From assembly GCF_029784135.1 (NCBI RefSeq), contig NC_073745.1, forward strand, positions 78,679,569 through 78,743,568: a stretch of 64,000 nucleotides of DNA, given 5' to 3'. Under the pieces are notes generated by a model, which was not told the origin of the DNA, made no database searches, and saw only the letters and a program-made list of their open reading frames with translations. Below, piece by piece: positions 44,362 through 57,131 of this stretch. The stretch is from Toxorhynchites rutilus septentrionalis. Taxonomy: Eukaryota > Arthropoda > Insecta > Diptera > Culicidae. The number at the start of each line of letters is the position of its first letter. Position 1 is the first letter of the stretch. Position numbers and translations under genes: made by a program.

Positions 44362-45339
44362 TATAACATATTTAGTGAATATAGAGCTGTGAAATCAAAA
44401 CTCGAAAAAATAGAATATTTCCAATTGTGATAGTAGAGCGTTGAAAATTGTGTGACAATCAACATACGGATGTAATAAAAATTGTAAGAAATACTTTATT
44501 GATTTCCACAATCTGACCAAAAAAGTCAGTGATAGGGGGTATCCACTTGGAGTCAAGTCCGGACTGCATGATATTTTTCCAACAAAGCTTCCGCGTCTTT
44601 GCCTAAAGACTGAGGAGAAGTAACAACAACTTGCAGTAAATCAACTATTCAACAACAAAAAATCATAATTTCACCGTCTGCATTTTTTTTTATTTTCATG
44701 AAACCGATGATTAATAAAATTCATAAGACTAAATATATCAACATTCGATCTATTTATAGAATTATCCGAAAAAAATCGAAAGAAAATTAATTTTAGATAG
44801 TACTTTTATTATAGTAAGATGCACTTTGAGTATTTTTTCTATATTTTCCTTTCCAAGCTATTGAGAATGTCGTGGAAAAAATAAAATGCTACGTTTTTAG
44901 CCAAAGGATTAATAGTGTACCATATAGGGATTCAGAGAAATAATCTATTTTTCTTATTTACAACCATACTTTACATAACGAATACATGAATACAATACAA
45001 TAACAGATTTGAAGAAAATAAAAAAAAAATATCAAAAAATTATTAAAAAATTATTAGATAGTTTCGTACCGCGTAGTTCTCAAAATATTCTGAAGAAAGA
45101 TCACCAATATCACAAAATACATACACAAACAAATAAACATACATATTTAAATTTAAGTTTAACCCGTAAGAGATCTCAAAATTAAAAAAAAAAAATCAAA
45201 ATTTAGAAACATATTTTTTTCTGTGCCCACAACACTGGTAAAATTCTCAAAAAAATCGCATATCTATATAGATTTGGAGAATCGATCCGATAACGGTGTT
45301 TTTTTTTCACGCAGATTTATATTGTGCTTTTTTCATCAG
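44362..45339. other. AT-rich non-coding stretch
   Basis: No gene is seen. Long A/T runs near 44690, 45010 and 45185. The 5' boundary of the following LINE is not sharp; 45340 is an estimate from the change in composition. Confidence 0.4.
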
Positions 45340-45766
45340 CGCTTGCGAGTGAAGCGAGCTCAATTAAAAGTGGTGCACGATCGAGACGCTGAGGATCCAG
45401 TTCAGATCAACACACATTCATCACACGCTACACAGCAGCGGCAAGTAGAAGTTTATTTTTCTATTGTTCCATATATCATTCCTTCAACCTCCTGTGTACG
45501 ATTTACACCATTGTCCAACATTGTATTTACCAAATCGGCAAGCGTTGGCATTAGGGGTGTACATTTTTTTTACATTACCGTTGAACTTTTGTTGAAACTT
45601 TTTTTCATTTTTGAATTTTACAATAAAACAATACAATAAAAAATTGAAATAAATATAATTTATATATACCTTGAATACAAATATAATTTATTTACTCATT
45701 TATTTTTTTCTATTTTTTATTATTATTCTACACTGTTCACATCGAACAGGTGACTAATTCATTATT

Positions 45767-47134
45767 ATGGCTGAGGGTGGGGAGGATCCCCCATCCACGT
45801 CATTGAATGTTTCTGATGCTGACCCACCTCCTGAAGAGCAGGAGGATGAAGCAGACGTTGAGGAGGAAAATTCTGTGTATGAAGTAGAAAGTTCTGAAGA
45901 TGAGGAAATTGATGAAAAACATGATTTTCGTCTAAAGGAATACCCGGAGGGATTCAAAGGTCCATTCATTGTATACTTTAGACGAAAATCAAAACCTCTT
46001 AATGTCATTCGTATCTCAAAAGAACTAACGCAGAAATTTTCCAAAGTTACTGAAATTACTCGGATGGGGCCAGACAAATTACGAGTTGTCGTCTCTTGCA
46101 GGACCCAAGCGAATGCAATAACGCACTGTGATCTCTTTGCGATTGAGTATCGCGTATACGTACCCTGTTGCAACGTTGAAATAGACGGTGTAATAAACGA
46201 AAAGGGTTTGACTCGAAAAGAGATACTCGATGGTGTCGGTCGCTTCAAGAATTCCTCACTTAAAAGTGTGAAGATTCTTGAATGCGATCGACTGAAGTCT
46301 GTGTCACTTAAAAATGACAAACGAGTTCTCAATCGGACAAACTCTTTTCGAGTGACATTTGAGGGTTCCGCTCTTCCAAACTACGTTGCAATAGGTGCAC
46401 TTCGTTTACCTGTTCGGTTGTTTGTACCCCGAGTAATGAAATGCAACAAATGTATGCAACTCGGTCACACGGCCGCCTATTGTTGCAATAAACAACGTTG
46501 CGCAGATTGTGGAGAGAGTCATGATGGGACTTCTTGCGCAAAAGAGCGCAAGTGTCTTCATTGCGACGGGGCCCCCCATGATATTTCTCAATGCCCGGTG
46601 TACATACAACGAGGGGAAAAAATCAAGCGTTCCTTAAAGGAACGTTCCAAGCGGACTTATGCAGAAATGCTTAAGAGTTCCGCCTCAACGACTCAGGACA
46701 ATCCCTACTCCATTCTGCAGAATGACGAGCCTGTTGCAGACGCTCCCAATGCAGGAAGTTCCGGTACATCGCAGGGTGCCATTAGGAAAAGAAAAATTAC
46801 TTCTTTTCCATCACTCCCCAGAAAGAAGACCGAAACTTCCCGAGTTGGAATGAAACCTCGTATCGAACGTGCTGAGAATAAACCGAAGCAAGTACCTCCT
46901 GGTTTAAGCGGTTCTTCTACGCACCAGGGGTCCTCAGCACTGCCCGGAGCAGAGCCCAACACGTCTGTTCCTTTTTCGCGGTCGAGGCAACAGCCACAAT
47001 CTGGTTTGCTTGCGCTTTCTGACCTGGTGGACAACATTTTAAATGCTCTAAATATAAATGACCCTCTTAAAAGCATAGTATTATGTTTGCTCCCGATTGT
47101 GAGAACATTTTTGAAAGAAAAATGTGGTTTTTAG
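45767..47134 (+). CDS. LINE ORF1 protein (Gag-like, zinc-knuckle), intact ORF
   Basis: 455 residues from MAEGGEDPPSTSLN. ORF1 binds element RNA and forms the ribonucleoprotein. The first 50 residues are strongly acidic (EEQEDEADVEEENS). The middle part (residues about 60-215) is the conserved Gag-like region (GPFIVYFRRK, IGALRLPVRLFVPRVMKC). Three knuckles follow: CNKCMQLGHTAAYC near residue 226, CADCGESHDGTSC near 245 and CLHCDGAPHDISQC near 263. The tail is rich in S, P and K. The ATG at 45767 is followed by an unbroken frame. It is the only part of this LINE that could still be translated in full. Confidence 0.88.
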   Translation: MAEGGEDPPSTSLNVSDADPPPEEQEDEADVEEENSVYEVESSEDEEIDEKHDFRLKEYPEGFKGPFIVYFRRKSKPLNVIRISKELTQKFSKVTEITRMGPDKLRVVVSCRTQANAITHCDLFAIEYRVYVPCCNVEIDGVINEKGLTRKEILDGVGRFKNSSLKSVKILECDRLKSVSLKNDKRVLNRTNSFRVTFEGSALPNYVAIGALRLPVRLFVPRVMKCNKCMQLGHTAAYCCNKQRCADCGESHDGTSCAKERKCLHCDGAPHDISQCPVYIQRGEKIKRSLKERSKRTYAEMLKSSASTTQDNPYSILQNDEPVADAPNAGSSGTSQGAIRKRKITSFPSLPRKKTETSRVGMKPRIERAENKPKQVPPGLSGSSTHQGSSALPGAEPNTSVPFSRSRQQPQSGLLALSDLVDNILNALNINDPLKSIVLCLLPIVRTFLKEKCGF

Positions 47135-47152
47135 CAGCGTTCATTTCCCTCG

Positions 47153-50100
47153 ATGCCTGATTCAGTGCAAGAGGTCAAGGATTTGACCACTGTAATACAG
47201 TGGAATTGCAGAAGCATCATCCCTAAACTAGATCAATTTAAATTTTTAATTCATAGTTCTAACTGTGATGTATTTTCCCTCTGTGAAACATGGCTTTCTT
47301 CAGCCGACGAACTGAATTTCCACGATTTCAACATTATTCGCCTCGATCGAAATGACTCGTTTGGTGGCGTACTATTGGGGATCAAAAAATGTCACTCCTT
47401 CTATAGAGTCACTCCCCCATCGATGACAGGCATTGAAGTTGTCGCTTGCCAGACACAAATCAATGGCAAAGACCTCTGCATTGCCTCGATATATATTCCT
47501 CCAAGAACCATGGTCGGCCGCCATCAGTTTTTTGATTTCATCGCGGCATTGCCGGAGCCGCGGCTAATCTTAGGTGACCTCAACTCCCATGGAACAGCAT
47601 GGGGTTCACTCTACGATGACAACCGTGCCACTTTGATTTATGATCTGTGTGACAACTTCAAATTGACAGTTTTGAATACTGGGGAAGCAACTAGAATAGC
47701 CAACCTTCCTGCACGGGCAAGCATGCTAGACATATCACTTTGCTCTTCTTCGTTATCCCTGGATTGCACGTGGCAGGTAATCCAAGATCCCCACGGTAGT
47801 GACCACCTGCCAATAATTTTATCGATCGCCAATGAATCAGGTTCTCGTGAGTCAGTCGATATTGCGTATGACCTCACGAAAAATATTGACTGGAGAAAAT
47901 TTGCAGAAACAATATCTGAAGCACTTGTTTCAATGCATGAACTTCCTCCACTCGAAGAGTATAACTTTATATCGAGTTTGATTTACGATAGCGCACTTCA
48001 AGCTCAAAAGAAACGTGTTCCTGCTACCACTTTCCGACGTCGTCCTCCATCACTTTGGTGGGACAAGGAGTGTTCAAAGGTCTACCTTGAAAAATCATCC
48101 GCTTTCAAAAAATTCCGGAAAACTGGACTAGTGGAATGGTTTAGAAAGCACCAAGCTCTAGAAGCCAAACTAAAAGGTCTGATTAAAGCAAAATAGCGTG
48201 GATATTGGCGAAAGTTCGTCAATGGATTGTCAAGGGAGACCGCTATGAGCACTCTTTGGAATACGGCTAGGAGAATGCGTGGCTGGAACCATACAAATGA
48301 AAGTGAGGAATACTCTGACCGTTGGATTTTCAAATTTGCAAGAAAGGTTTGTCCCGATTCCGTTCCTGCACAAAGCGTCGTACGCGACATTCCGCTCCAA
48401 TGCGACTATGAGAATTTTTCGATGGTGGAATTCTCAATTGCCCTCCTCTCATGTAACAATTCAGCTCCGGGGTCGGACAAGATTAAATTCAACTTGCTGA
48501 AGAATCTTCCCGACTTGGCGAAACAGCGTTTGCTGAACTTGTTCAACAAGTTTCTGGAGCTGAATATTGTCCCACATGACTGGAGGCAAGTGAGAGTGAT
48601 AGCCATACGAAAACCCAACAAGTCGGCTATCGATCACAACTCGTATAGGCCGATTGCAATGTTATCCTGTATTCGTAAATTGTTAGAGAAAATGATTCTA
48701 CTTCGTTTGGACAAGTGGGTTGAAGCAAACAATTTGCTGTCAAATACGCAGTTTGGCTTCCGCCGAGGTAAAGGGACAAATGATTGTCTCGCGCTGCTAT
48801 CTTCTGAAATCCAAATCGCATTTGCTCGCAAAGAACAAATGGCTTCCGTTTTTCTCGATATCAAAGGGGCATTTGATTCAGTTTCCATGGAAATTCTCTC
48901 AGAGAAACTTCATAATCGTGGACTTTCACCAATTCTGAATAATTTCCTGTACAATTTACTGTCAGAAAAGCACATGTTTTTCAATCATGGCAGCTTGAAA
49001 TCTTCTCGATACAGTTTTATGGGCCTACCACAAGGCTCCTGCCTAAGCCCCCTCTTGTACAGTTTTTACGTCAATGATATAGATGATTGTCTAACTAGAG
49101 ACTGCACGCTGAGACAACTTGCAGACGATGGAGTTATTTCCATCACGGGTACTAATCCCGCCGTTCTGCAAAAATCCTTGCAAGATACCCTGAACAATCT
49201 GTTCACGTGGGCTCTCAAGCTGGGTATCGAATTCTCTACGGAGAAAACTGAAATGGTCGTATTTTCTAGAAAGCACGAACCCGCCCAATTCCAGCTTCAC
49301 CTATCCTGCAAAACGATCAAGCACTCGATGTTTTTCAAATACCTTGGAGTATATTTTGACTCTAAATGTACCTGGGGAATACACATTGCGTATTTGAAAC
49401 AGAAATGCCAGCAAAGAATCAATTTTCTCCAAACAATAACCGGAACATGGTGGGGTGCCCATCCATTCAGTTATACAAAACAACGATATTATCAGTGTTA
49501 GAATATGGCAGTTTTTGCTTCCGATCAGCTGCCAAGATTCATATTCTCAAGCTGGAGAGAATACAATATCGTTGCTTGCGTATAGCAATGGGGTGTTTGC
49601 ATTCGACACATACGATGAGTCTCGAAGTTTTGGCAGGAGTACCCCCGCTTACTCTTCGGTTCACAGAATTATCCTACAGATTTCTCATCCGTTGCAAGAT
49701 CATGAATCCATTGGTGATTGATAACTTCGAAAATCTACTCCAACTGACTCCTCAGTCAAGTTTTATGTCTTTATACCATGAGTACCTTACCCACGACGTG
49801 CACCCTCCACCAGGCATCACCAACCAAGTTTGCTTCCCATACTTTTGCAATTCCTCTGTCATTTTTGATCTGTTCATGCGACAAAAAATCCATGGAATCC
49901 CAGATCATCTACGCTCAGATTCTATTCCGCCGATATTTTCGGCAGAATATGGGGGCATAGTTAGATCTGATAAAATGTTCTTTACTGACGGTTCATTCAT
50001 AAACGGGTCCACTGGCTTTGGCATCTTCAATGAAAATTCCAGTGCCTCTTTCAAACTCAAAGATCCTTGTTCCGTGTATTTTGCAGAAATGGGTGCGATA

Positions 50101-50826
50101 TACTACGCACTGGGGATCATTGAAACATTGCCCATCGACCACTATTTTATTTTTTCAGACAGTCTCGGCTCAATAGAGGCAATCCGCTCAATGAAGGTTG
50201 ATAAACGCTCATCTTATTTCCTAACAAGAATAAGACAACTATTGAGTGTTTTGGTCGAAAAATTATTCAAGATTACCTTAGCATGGGTTCCCTCTCATTG
50301 CTCGATTCCGGGGAATGAGAAAGCGGACTCGCTAGCTAAGGTGGGCGCTTTAGAAGGCACTCTTTTTGAAAGGCGAATTGCTTATAATGAATTTTTCCAC
50401 ATTCCTCGTCAGTATACGCTCGTAAGTTGGCAGCGTATGTGGAGTGGAGATGAGTTCGGTCGTTGGTTACACACGATTATCCCTAAGGTCTCAACGAGGG
50501 CATGGTTCAAGGGATTGAATGTAGGTCTTGATTTCATTCGCGTGATATCTCGGCTTATGTCCAATCACTACAACCTAAACGCGCATCTCTATCGCATTGG
50601 GCTCGCAGCAAACAATCTTTGTGATTGTGGCGATGGCTACCACGACATCGAGCATGTTGTCTGGTCGTGTATCCGGTTCCATGCTGCTCGCTCTCAGCTC
50701 TCTAGAGCACTAAGAGCACAAGGCAGACAATCGGATATCCCCGTCCGGGATATCTTAGGTAGCCGTGATCCTGATCTTCTGCTTCATCTATACCTGTTCC
50801 TCAGAAACGCCGATGTCAACGTTTAA
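47153..50826 (+). pseudogene. LINE ORF2 (endonuclease-RT-RNase H), one stop and one frameshift
   Basis: The start is MPDSVQEVKDLTTVIQWNCR at 47153. Endonuclease motifs: WNCRSI, LCETWL, ILGDLNSHGTAWGS, GSDHLPIIL. RT motifs: YRPIAMLSCIRKLLEKM, FGFRRGKGTND, VFLDIKGAFDS, GLPQGSCLSPLLYSFYVND, LADDG (catalytic pair; L instead of F/Y before ADD) and KYLGVYFDSKCTW. RNase H: FFTDGSFING, YFAEMGAIYYAL, IFSDSLGSIEA, WVPSHCSIPGNEKADSLAK. A C-terminal CDCGDGYHDIEHVVWSC finger is present. TAG at 48194-48196 interrupts one otherwise open frame. The frame shifts by one base near 49460-49480, where both frames overlap at GAHP/QLYKTTILSVLEYG. All catalytic residues remain. Confidence 0.9.
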
Positions 50827-51320
50827 TGATGTTTCCTTCGTTGTGTCCCAGTTTCATATCCCTCCTATCCGATTGATAAACTTTTACTTAGTCGCGGCAA
50901 TACATACACACACTCTTTACAGACACACAGGCCAAAGGTTGTGCAGTCCACTGATCATTCAACAAGAGCCAAAGGTTGTACCGCTCATGACAACTCTACA
51001 CGAACTGATGATTGCGCCGGCTAGTGACCATTCTATCCTGGATTCCTCGAGTCGAGAAGACGCACCACGCTAGATATGGGGTACAGACTAGGGGGGCGTT
51101 GCTGATTAATGGTCAGCTGCATCCCAATAGGAAGTATCCCGTGTCGGGCACACGTACAGAGCATTGGAGACAGCAACATCCCAATTACGAAAACACTTGT
51201 AATACTAACCTCGAGCCAACCGTGAGTAATCGGCTATCGAGAATGGTAATATTCCCAACTAATGTTGGAAATCTGACTTTTGATGATGGAATCGTCTCAT
51301 TCTCATCGCTGAAATGTTGA

Positions 51321-54190
51321 TTGGTGTTATTGGTCTGGTAAATTTATTACACGACCGTTTGCCAATTAACAAGCGCTGAACTGACTGGTTTCTAATGGGA
51401 TTATCTAGCCAGTATGGATTAATCCTATCAGCATCTATAAATATCGATACACAGTAAGTCTAGAATGTTCCCAACTTACAGCTCGGATTCGACCTGGAAT
51501 GGAACTCAACACCCCGCAGGGCGGTTCAAATTGGCCCCGGTGACCTCTAGTTGTTTATGGCCGGTCTCACAATTGCTGGGCCAATAAACGCATTATTTTC
51601 GTTAATACTTTTGTCTTCAACGTCTTAAACCAGTTGATATTGCTGTCGGATAACAGCAATATTTGCCTTAGCAGACTAAAGCTCGAAACTGAGCTCACAC
51701 TCACAGAGGCGCAGTTGGGCTTCCGAGAGGGAAACAGGACCGATTGGAAGTGGGAAATAGAGAAGAGGGGCCCCGAAGCCGAAATTGTTGAAATTTGAAC
51801 AGTTTTCCACAGCAGCCAGAGTTTTGCCATTTCCAAAACTTTACGACATGCCCGTAAAGTGATCAGGTGATGATGGGTACAGAATTCAACGTATAATTAG
51901 ACGTTTATAAAATCGTAATAAAGGTGTAAAGCTGCGGTTGCGTGCTTCGGTTGAGAGGAGATGGTGTCGTTTTACACACGACTATATGAGGGGGACTGTT
52001 AGTATTTTATTGGTCGAACGTGACTGCAAGTTTCTCATTCCTGGTTTTTGGGTATGCGGTGTGACTGATGTGTCAGTAGGCGCGGGCCGTTAATTATGAT
52101 GGCACTATTGTGAAATTATTGCGGTTGTTCCGTTTTTGGTGGCGTTCTGAGGTGTGCCTCAAAATTTATGATGGCCAATATTATCGAGAGCTCTTTAACC
52201 GCAATTTGTAGTTAAAGATTTTATAGAATCAATATATGGTAGCGATAAAATGATTAAGTATCAATATTGATCTTTGAAGGAGTCTTTCTCTTCTCATTAT
52301 CTCTTCCGAAAATGATTGGAAAATAAAATAATCTAGATCAATATCCATAATTGACTTGCAATATAAGAATTCTTCATGCCACCTGATAGTTATTCCGTGA
52401 AAAAAATGGAGTGATACAATAGTATATATTGTTTATTTTTTTTAATTCCGATCAAAATTGAAATAATAGATGTAGATAGCATTACCGCAGTTATATCTAT
52501 AATCCAACTATTCATTGTAAGTATAACATGAAATACACACGACAAAAAATACAAAAACAAACCGAAAACGAAACTTTTGTACGGTTTTAGAAAGGTGTAA
52601 CTTAGTTATAAACGAATGGATGAGAATTAGATTACCTATAATTTATAAAAATTTGACATTTAACATTTACATTCAAAAAATAACATGTAGTCAAAAAAAT
52701 CCCGTTAGCCTAAACAATAAGTTTTCATATTAATCCTAAAACATTCTCGTAGCTTAAAACAACAGAGATATTTCAATTGAATAAAAAGTTACCCTTCCGT
52801 ATTTGATTATGAATATTTCAATCGACATCATGATTTCAATACGAAATACAATTCAAGATTTGGCTTCGATTTCAAGCCTGTTACAGTAGTGTAGCATTGC
52901 GACTTCTTTCACCAAAATATTCAATTTTGTATCATATTTGAGATCTTCCATAAACGTACACTCTAATTGTATGCTCTTTAGAATGCGAATACTTGCAAAA
53001 AAGGTTGTGAAAAACCGCCCTGAATAACCCGGCGAAATGATTAGTGGCCGCAAAAAAACGGAACCACACGTGAGAGCCTTCCCTCGCCTTCCCTCGCATC
53101 CGACGGAATAAAAGAGCATAAATATTGCCACCTACACAGTTGATTGGACATGACAGATTACACATGAGAGATTTAAAATATCTCCATACTCACGAAAACC
53201 GCATTCAAATGTCAAATAATGTGTCAATTTATTTTTTTCCCTCATATATTTTAATTTTCGCCTTCCTTTCCCGGCATTGCAACATCGCTCTTAAATCAGC
53301 CACTTCTGCCGGTGGCCAACCAAAGGCACCAATGCACAGGTATCACACATAGTCCAAAGGATTGTGTGCATATATCTCGGCCTCTCTCTCCCTCATTCAT
53401 TCCCTGGCCCACAACCAACCAACTTTTTTCCTCTGCTTAATTCTGTGGCTTCGCACAGGACGCGTCCCGTTGCGCTCGGCGACCCATCTCGTGCTGGTTC
53501 TGCCTGGCCAAAGTGCTGATTTCGTTTTGAGGTTTTAATATCAAACCGAAGCGGGACGCTGCGTACCTCGAAAGCGAACTGCAGAGCGAGTCGAACCAAC
53601 ATTAAGCGGACAAATAAGTGACACGGAAGAATTTAAAGCTCACTAGCACCCAAAAATTCCACGGAACCCACCGTCGGGTCGGGTTCCTCTCCTATCGATG
53701 CCCAGCATCCCCTCGGGGTGGTGGAAGCATGCCGAGATTCTCGAAAAAAATTGTTTTTTCTCTGGTCGAACCATTTACGGGGATTGTGTGTTTGCAGTGG
53801 TTTTTATTGCTACCCTATATTTCCTCCATTAGGACCCGAATGGTTCGATACTGATCTAGGAAGAGGCAAAAATTTATGAATTTATGGGCTCCCTGCAAAC
53901 GGTACAATTCTGCCTTGCATTTATGGTTCGAACGATTAGTGCGAGGTTGTATGCATATTTGAGACTTTATGATTGCTAAATCGGTGCCTTTTCGAGGGAA
54001 AAAAAGTGTTTGATGAGCAATCTCGGAACGATTGTAAACCTTGGGTGACCGAGCGGTTATGATTTTTAGTAGCTATTGATGGGTTTATTTGTTGAATTTC
54101 ACCCTGGTTAATCATTTATAAATCTTTACGATGATCGAACGACAATGATACAATAATTTGAAGCGAACATCGATTTCCCCTTGTTTTTTT
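51321..54190. other. Non-coding region, no gene recognised
   Basis: Mixed composition, less repetitive than the flanks. 53360-53720 is more GC-rich. ORFs of 69-92 codons occur on both strands without motifs. No transposon ends were seen. It may be intron or intergenic host sequence. Confidence 0.45.
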
Positions 54191-54194
54191 TTAT

Positions 54195-54985
54195 GCCATA
54201 TGTCTCAAAATTGCATGGAACGTTGAGATCTAATGTCATCTCGATTTTTTTTTGTCAAAAATCACTTAATTTTTTTTTTGAATACGAAACGAAAAGTATG
54301 GTTTTGGGTGCCAATAAAAATAGTTATTTAGATTTTTCATTCGGAACTTGCTACGAAATGTTGATTATCACGATAATATACTCTCTCATTGGACTTGATT
54401 TGCTGGTGTCGCAGACGTTAAAATTGGAGTTTTTTGAAAACCGAAAAATCATCGGAAATAGGGGTTTTTAATTTATTTATTTTTTTGGTGTCAAATGTAT
54501 TAAAATTACATGACACGTTGAGATCTACAGTTATCTAGTTTTTTTTTTGTAAAAAATCGATTTTTCAGGCGGAATAACGACCAAGTGCCAAAAAACATTT
54601 TTTTGACAAAAAAAAACTCGAGATAACTGTAAATCTCGACGAGTAATGCAATTTAAAGACATTTGGCATAATTTTTTTTTTGAATACCTCGATTTTCGGT
54701 GATTTTTCGTTTTTCAAAAAAACTCAAATTTAAACGTCTATGGCATGAGTAAATGAAGCCCAATGAGCTAATATTTCGCATAGGGTATATTATCGTGCAA
54801 ATCAACACTCCGTAGCAAGTTCTGAATGAAAAATCGAGATAACTATTTTTATTGGTACCCAAAACCATACTTTTCGTTCCGACAAAAAACAAAAATTAAG
54901 TCCCAGAGTGCCGATTTTTGACAAAAAAAAAATAATTCGAGATGACACTAGATCTCGACGTTTCTTGCAATTTTAAGACATTTGG
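54195..54985. repeat. Foldback element, arms about 370-390 bases
   Basis: The right half is the reverse complement of the left half around a centre near 54565-54590 (AGGCGGAATAACGACCAAG). Both halves translate to the same peptide on opposite strands (SMVLG-NKNSYLDFSF-TCY), which confirms the inversion. Related single arms: 7570-7985. T-rich, non-coding. Confidence 0.8.
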
Positions 54986-55029
54986 CAAAATAAATTTTTA
55001 TTTGATTTGTCCGTGGTTCATATCACAGC

Positions 55030-56523
55030 GTCACCTTTACTTATTCAGAATCTGTTCAATTCTATTTCATATAACCAGAGGGACTACTGGAATCTATAAT
55101 CTAGAAATCTAGAAATTAATATAGAATCGTGTACGCCGTGGCATAACTATTTTTTGTACCTCCACATTTCACCATTCCCTTAAGGGCAATTTCAACGTTG
55201 GATTTCGTATAAAAAAAGTAAGAGTATTGAAGATATAAACATTAGAAATGATTGAAATCGGCTCAGTTTTGACAGGAATACTGCCGTTCTACGCATAGTT
55301 GTCCCATGTTCCGAAATCAGCAACTGAGAACCTATACAATAAAACAATCTGGTTTCATGGCTTGAAGCAGTCTCTGACTGCATACCATAATCTTATTTGG
55401 CTGATCGTTGAAAATATATTTATGCCTTTAATCTGGCTTTTGCAACATAAGCGTAATCTGATGAAAGTAGAATGCAGGTTAACCCTTCTTTGCATAATGG
55501 TGGGAATTTTCATCATAACATTGAATGCCCAATAATTACATAAAAGAACAAGTTCGTTTCAAGCTGATCATATCTGGAAATTGAATTATTTCATCAATGA
55601 AGTAAAAAATATACAAAGAAAGGTTAAGAAATTCTTGATTGTTTACTATTATTAGTTTCTTATTATTATTTCTAACTAAACACCGACCAAATGATTAATA
55701 TATTAGGAGAATTATCAAGATAGGATTGTATTGGTCAACTGTGGACGATAGAACTCTATTTTTGCAACTGTTTGGTCTCGGGGTCTTCGTAGCTACTAAG
55801 CGAACGATCATGAGCTCATAACTCAGCCCTCTCAACTGGCCATCTTTGCATGTTATTCTAGCTACCACGTCCACGCCTCAATCATCATGCCACGGTAATC
55901 CCAGTCCCTTACCGCTCACATTACGGTCTGCTGCATCGGTAATTAGTACTATTAATAACACAAAAATGGAAGCCTCATATCAACAGTCCCGCTGTGTATG
56001 GTTCAACTGTGAAAAGTCGAACAATAGGAACATTTTCACACCGAAAAAAGGCGACATGTGTATCGAAAGAATAGGAAAACTTTTACGCTCAAATGGCTAC
56101 TGTGTAGTAGATAAAAATGTGTATCGATAAGATAGGAATACTCTTACGCCTGTTACTCTGTTGGAAGATATAGCTTTTATATTAATTTTTCTGAGTGATG
56201 GCTTTACGTTTTCCTCCGAGACATTGACGTAGGACTCAGCAGTCTTCTTTACATCGATCTTGACGAGATTGTCCACCCTATTCCAAGAAAAACAACCCCT
56301 CACAAGAAACGATTCTCCACCGTGTTTAACTGTTGCTTGAGTAGGCTGGATAGCTCAGACTTCAGACTGTCATTTCTTTGTGTGTCAGAGGATTTTCTTC
56401 ATTTCAAAATAAATTATGCAAAATGCATACTCTAGTTGCAAATCATGACTATGTACCAAAATTGTATAAAAATGTCAAAATAATGATAATCTTACACAGT
56501 TGCATGTTAACCCTTTGCGGTCT
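55030..56523. other. Non-coding with small repeats
   Basis: 55045-55150 resembles 23550-23640. 55283-55316 is the reverse complement of 757-790. At 56056-56088 and 56119-56151 a 33-base unit (ATGTGTATCGA-AGATAGGAA and CTTTTACGC-type end) is directly repeated. No protein is recognised; the ORF at 55846-56130 has no motif. Confidence 0.5.
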
Positions 56524-57131
56524 TAAAGGGTGAACACGAAATTATTGCGACACATTCAACAGGACATAACTTTTTTACCATTGGGTAAACATCAACCAAA
56601 TTTTGCACACTTTCTCATTGATGTGTATTGTCTACATGCTGTCAAACTCGAAGTCGTGTTTTCCGATTCAACGAAAATTGAGGTGAACCAACGCGAGTCG
56701 AGAGAACAAATTCTTTCCAAACACCTGGAATTTTCTGACCTGTCGCACCGGCAGTTGGGAAAAATGTTGAACATTCACCATTCAACCGTCTCCAGAGTGT
56801 TGAAGCGGTTCCAGGAGCGGTTGACGTTGGAACACCGCAAAGGAGCTGGAAGAAAACCGGGACCGGAGAACAAAAAGACGGAGGGAAAGGTGAAGCGGAT
56901 GATTAAAGCAAATCCCAACGTCTCAAGCCGTGATTTGGCTAAAAAGATCGGCATGTCGCAGATCTACGTCCAGATTGAAAGAAGAGAGCTGGACTGCATA
57001 CATACAAGGTACAGAACTTCCCAAACCGTGATGAGCGGCAACAATCGACGGCTAAAACTCGGGCACGGAAGCTCTACGAGAAGATGCTGACAAAATATGG
57101 CTGCTGTGTAATGGACGACGAAACGTATATA

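Larger units (their letters stand above)
45340..51320 (+). mobile_element. I-group LINE, nearly full length
   Basis: A 5' UTR of about 430 bases, ORF1 (45767-47134), an 18-base gap, ORF2 (47153-50826) with endonuclease, RT and RNase H, then about 500 bases of 3' UTR. The RNase H domain and three ORF1 zinc knuckles place it in the I/LOA/R1-like group and exclude Jockey and CR1. No target duplication was identified and both outer limits are approximate. No long poly(A) or TAA repeat is obvious at the 3' end. Confidence 0.8.
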
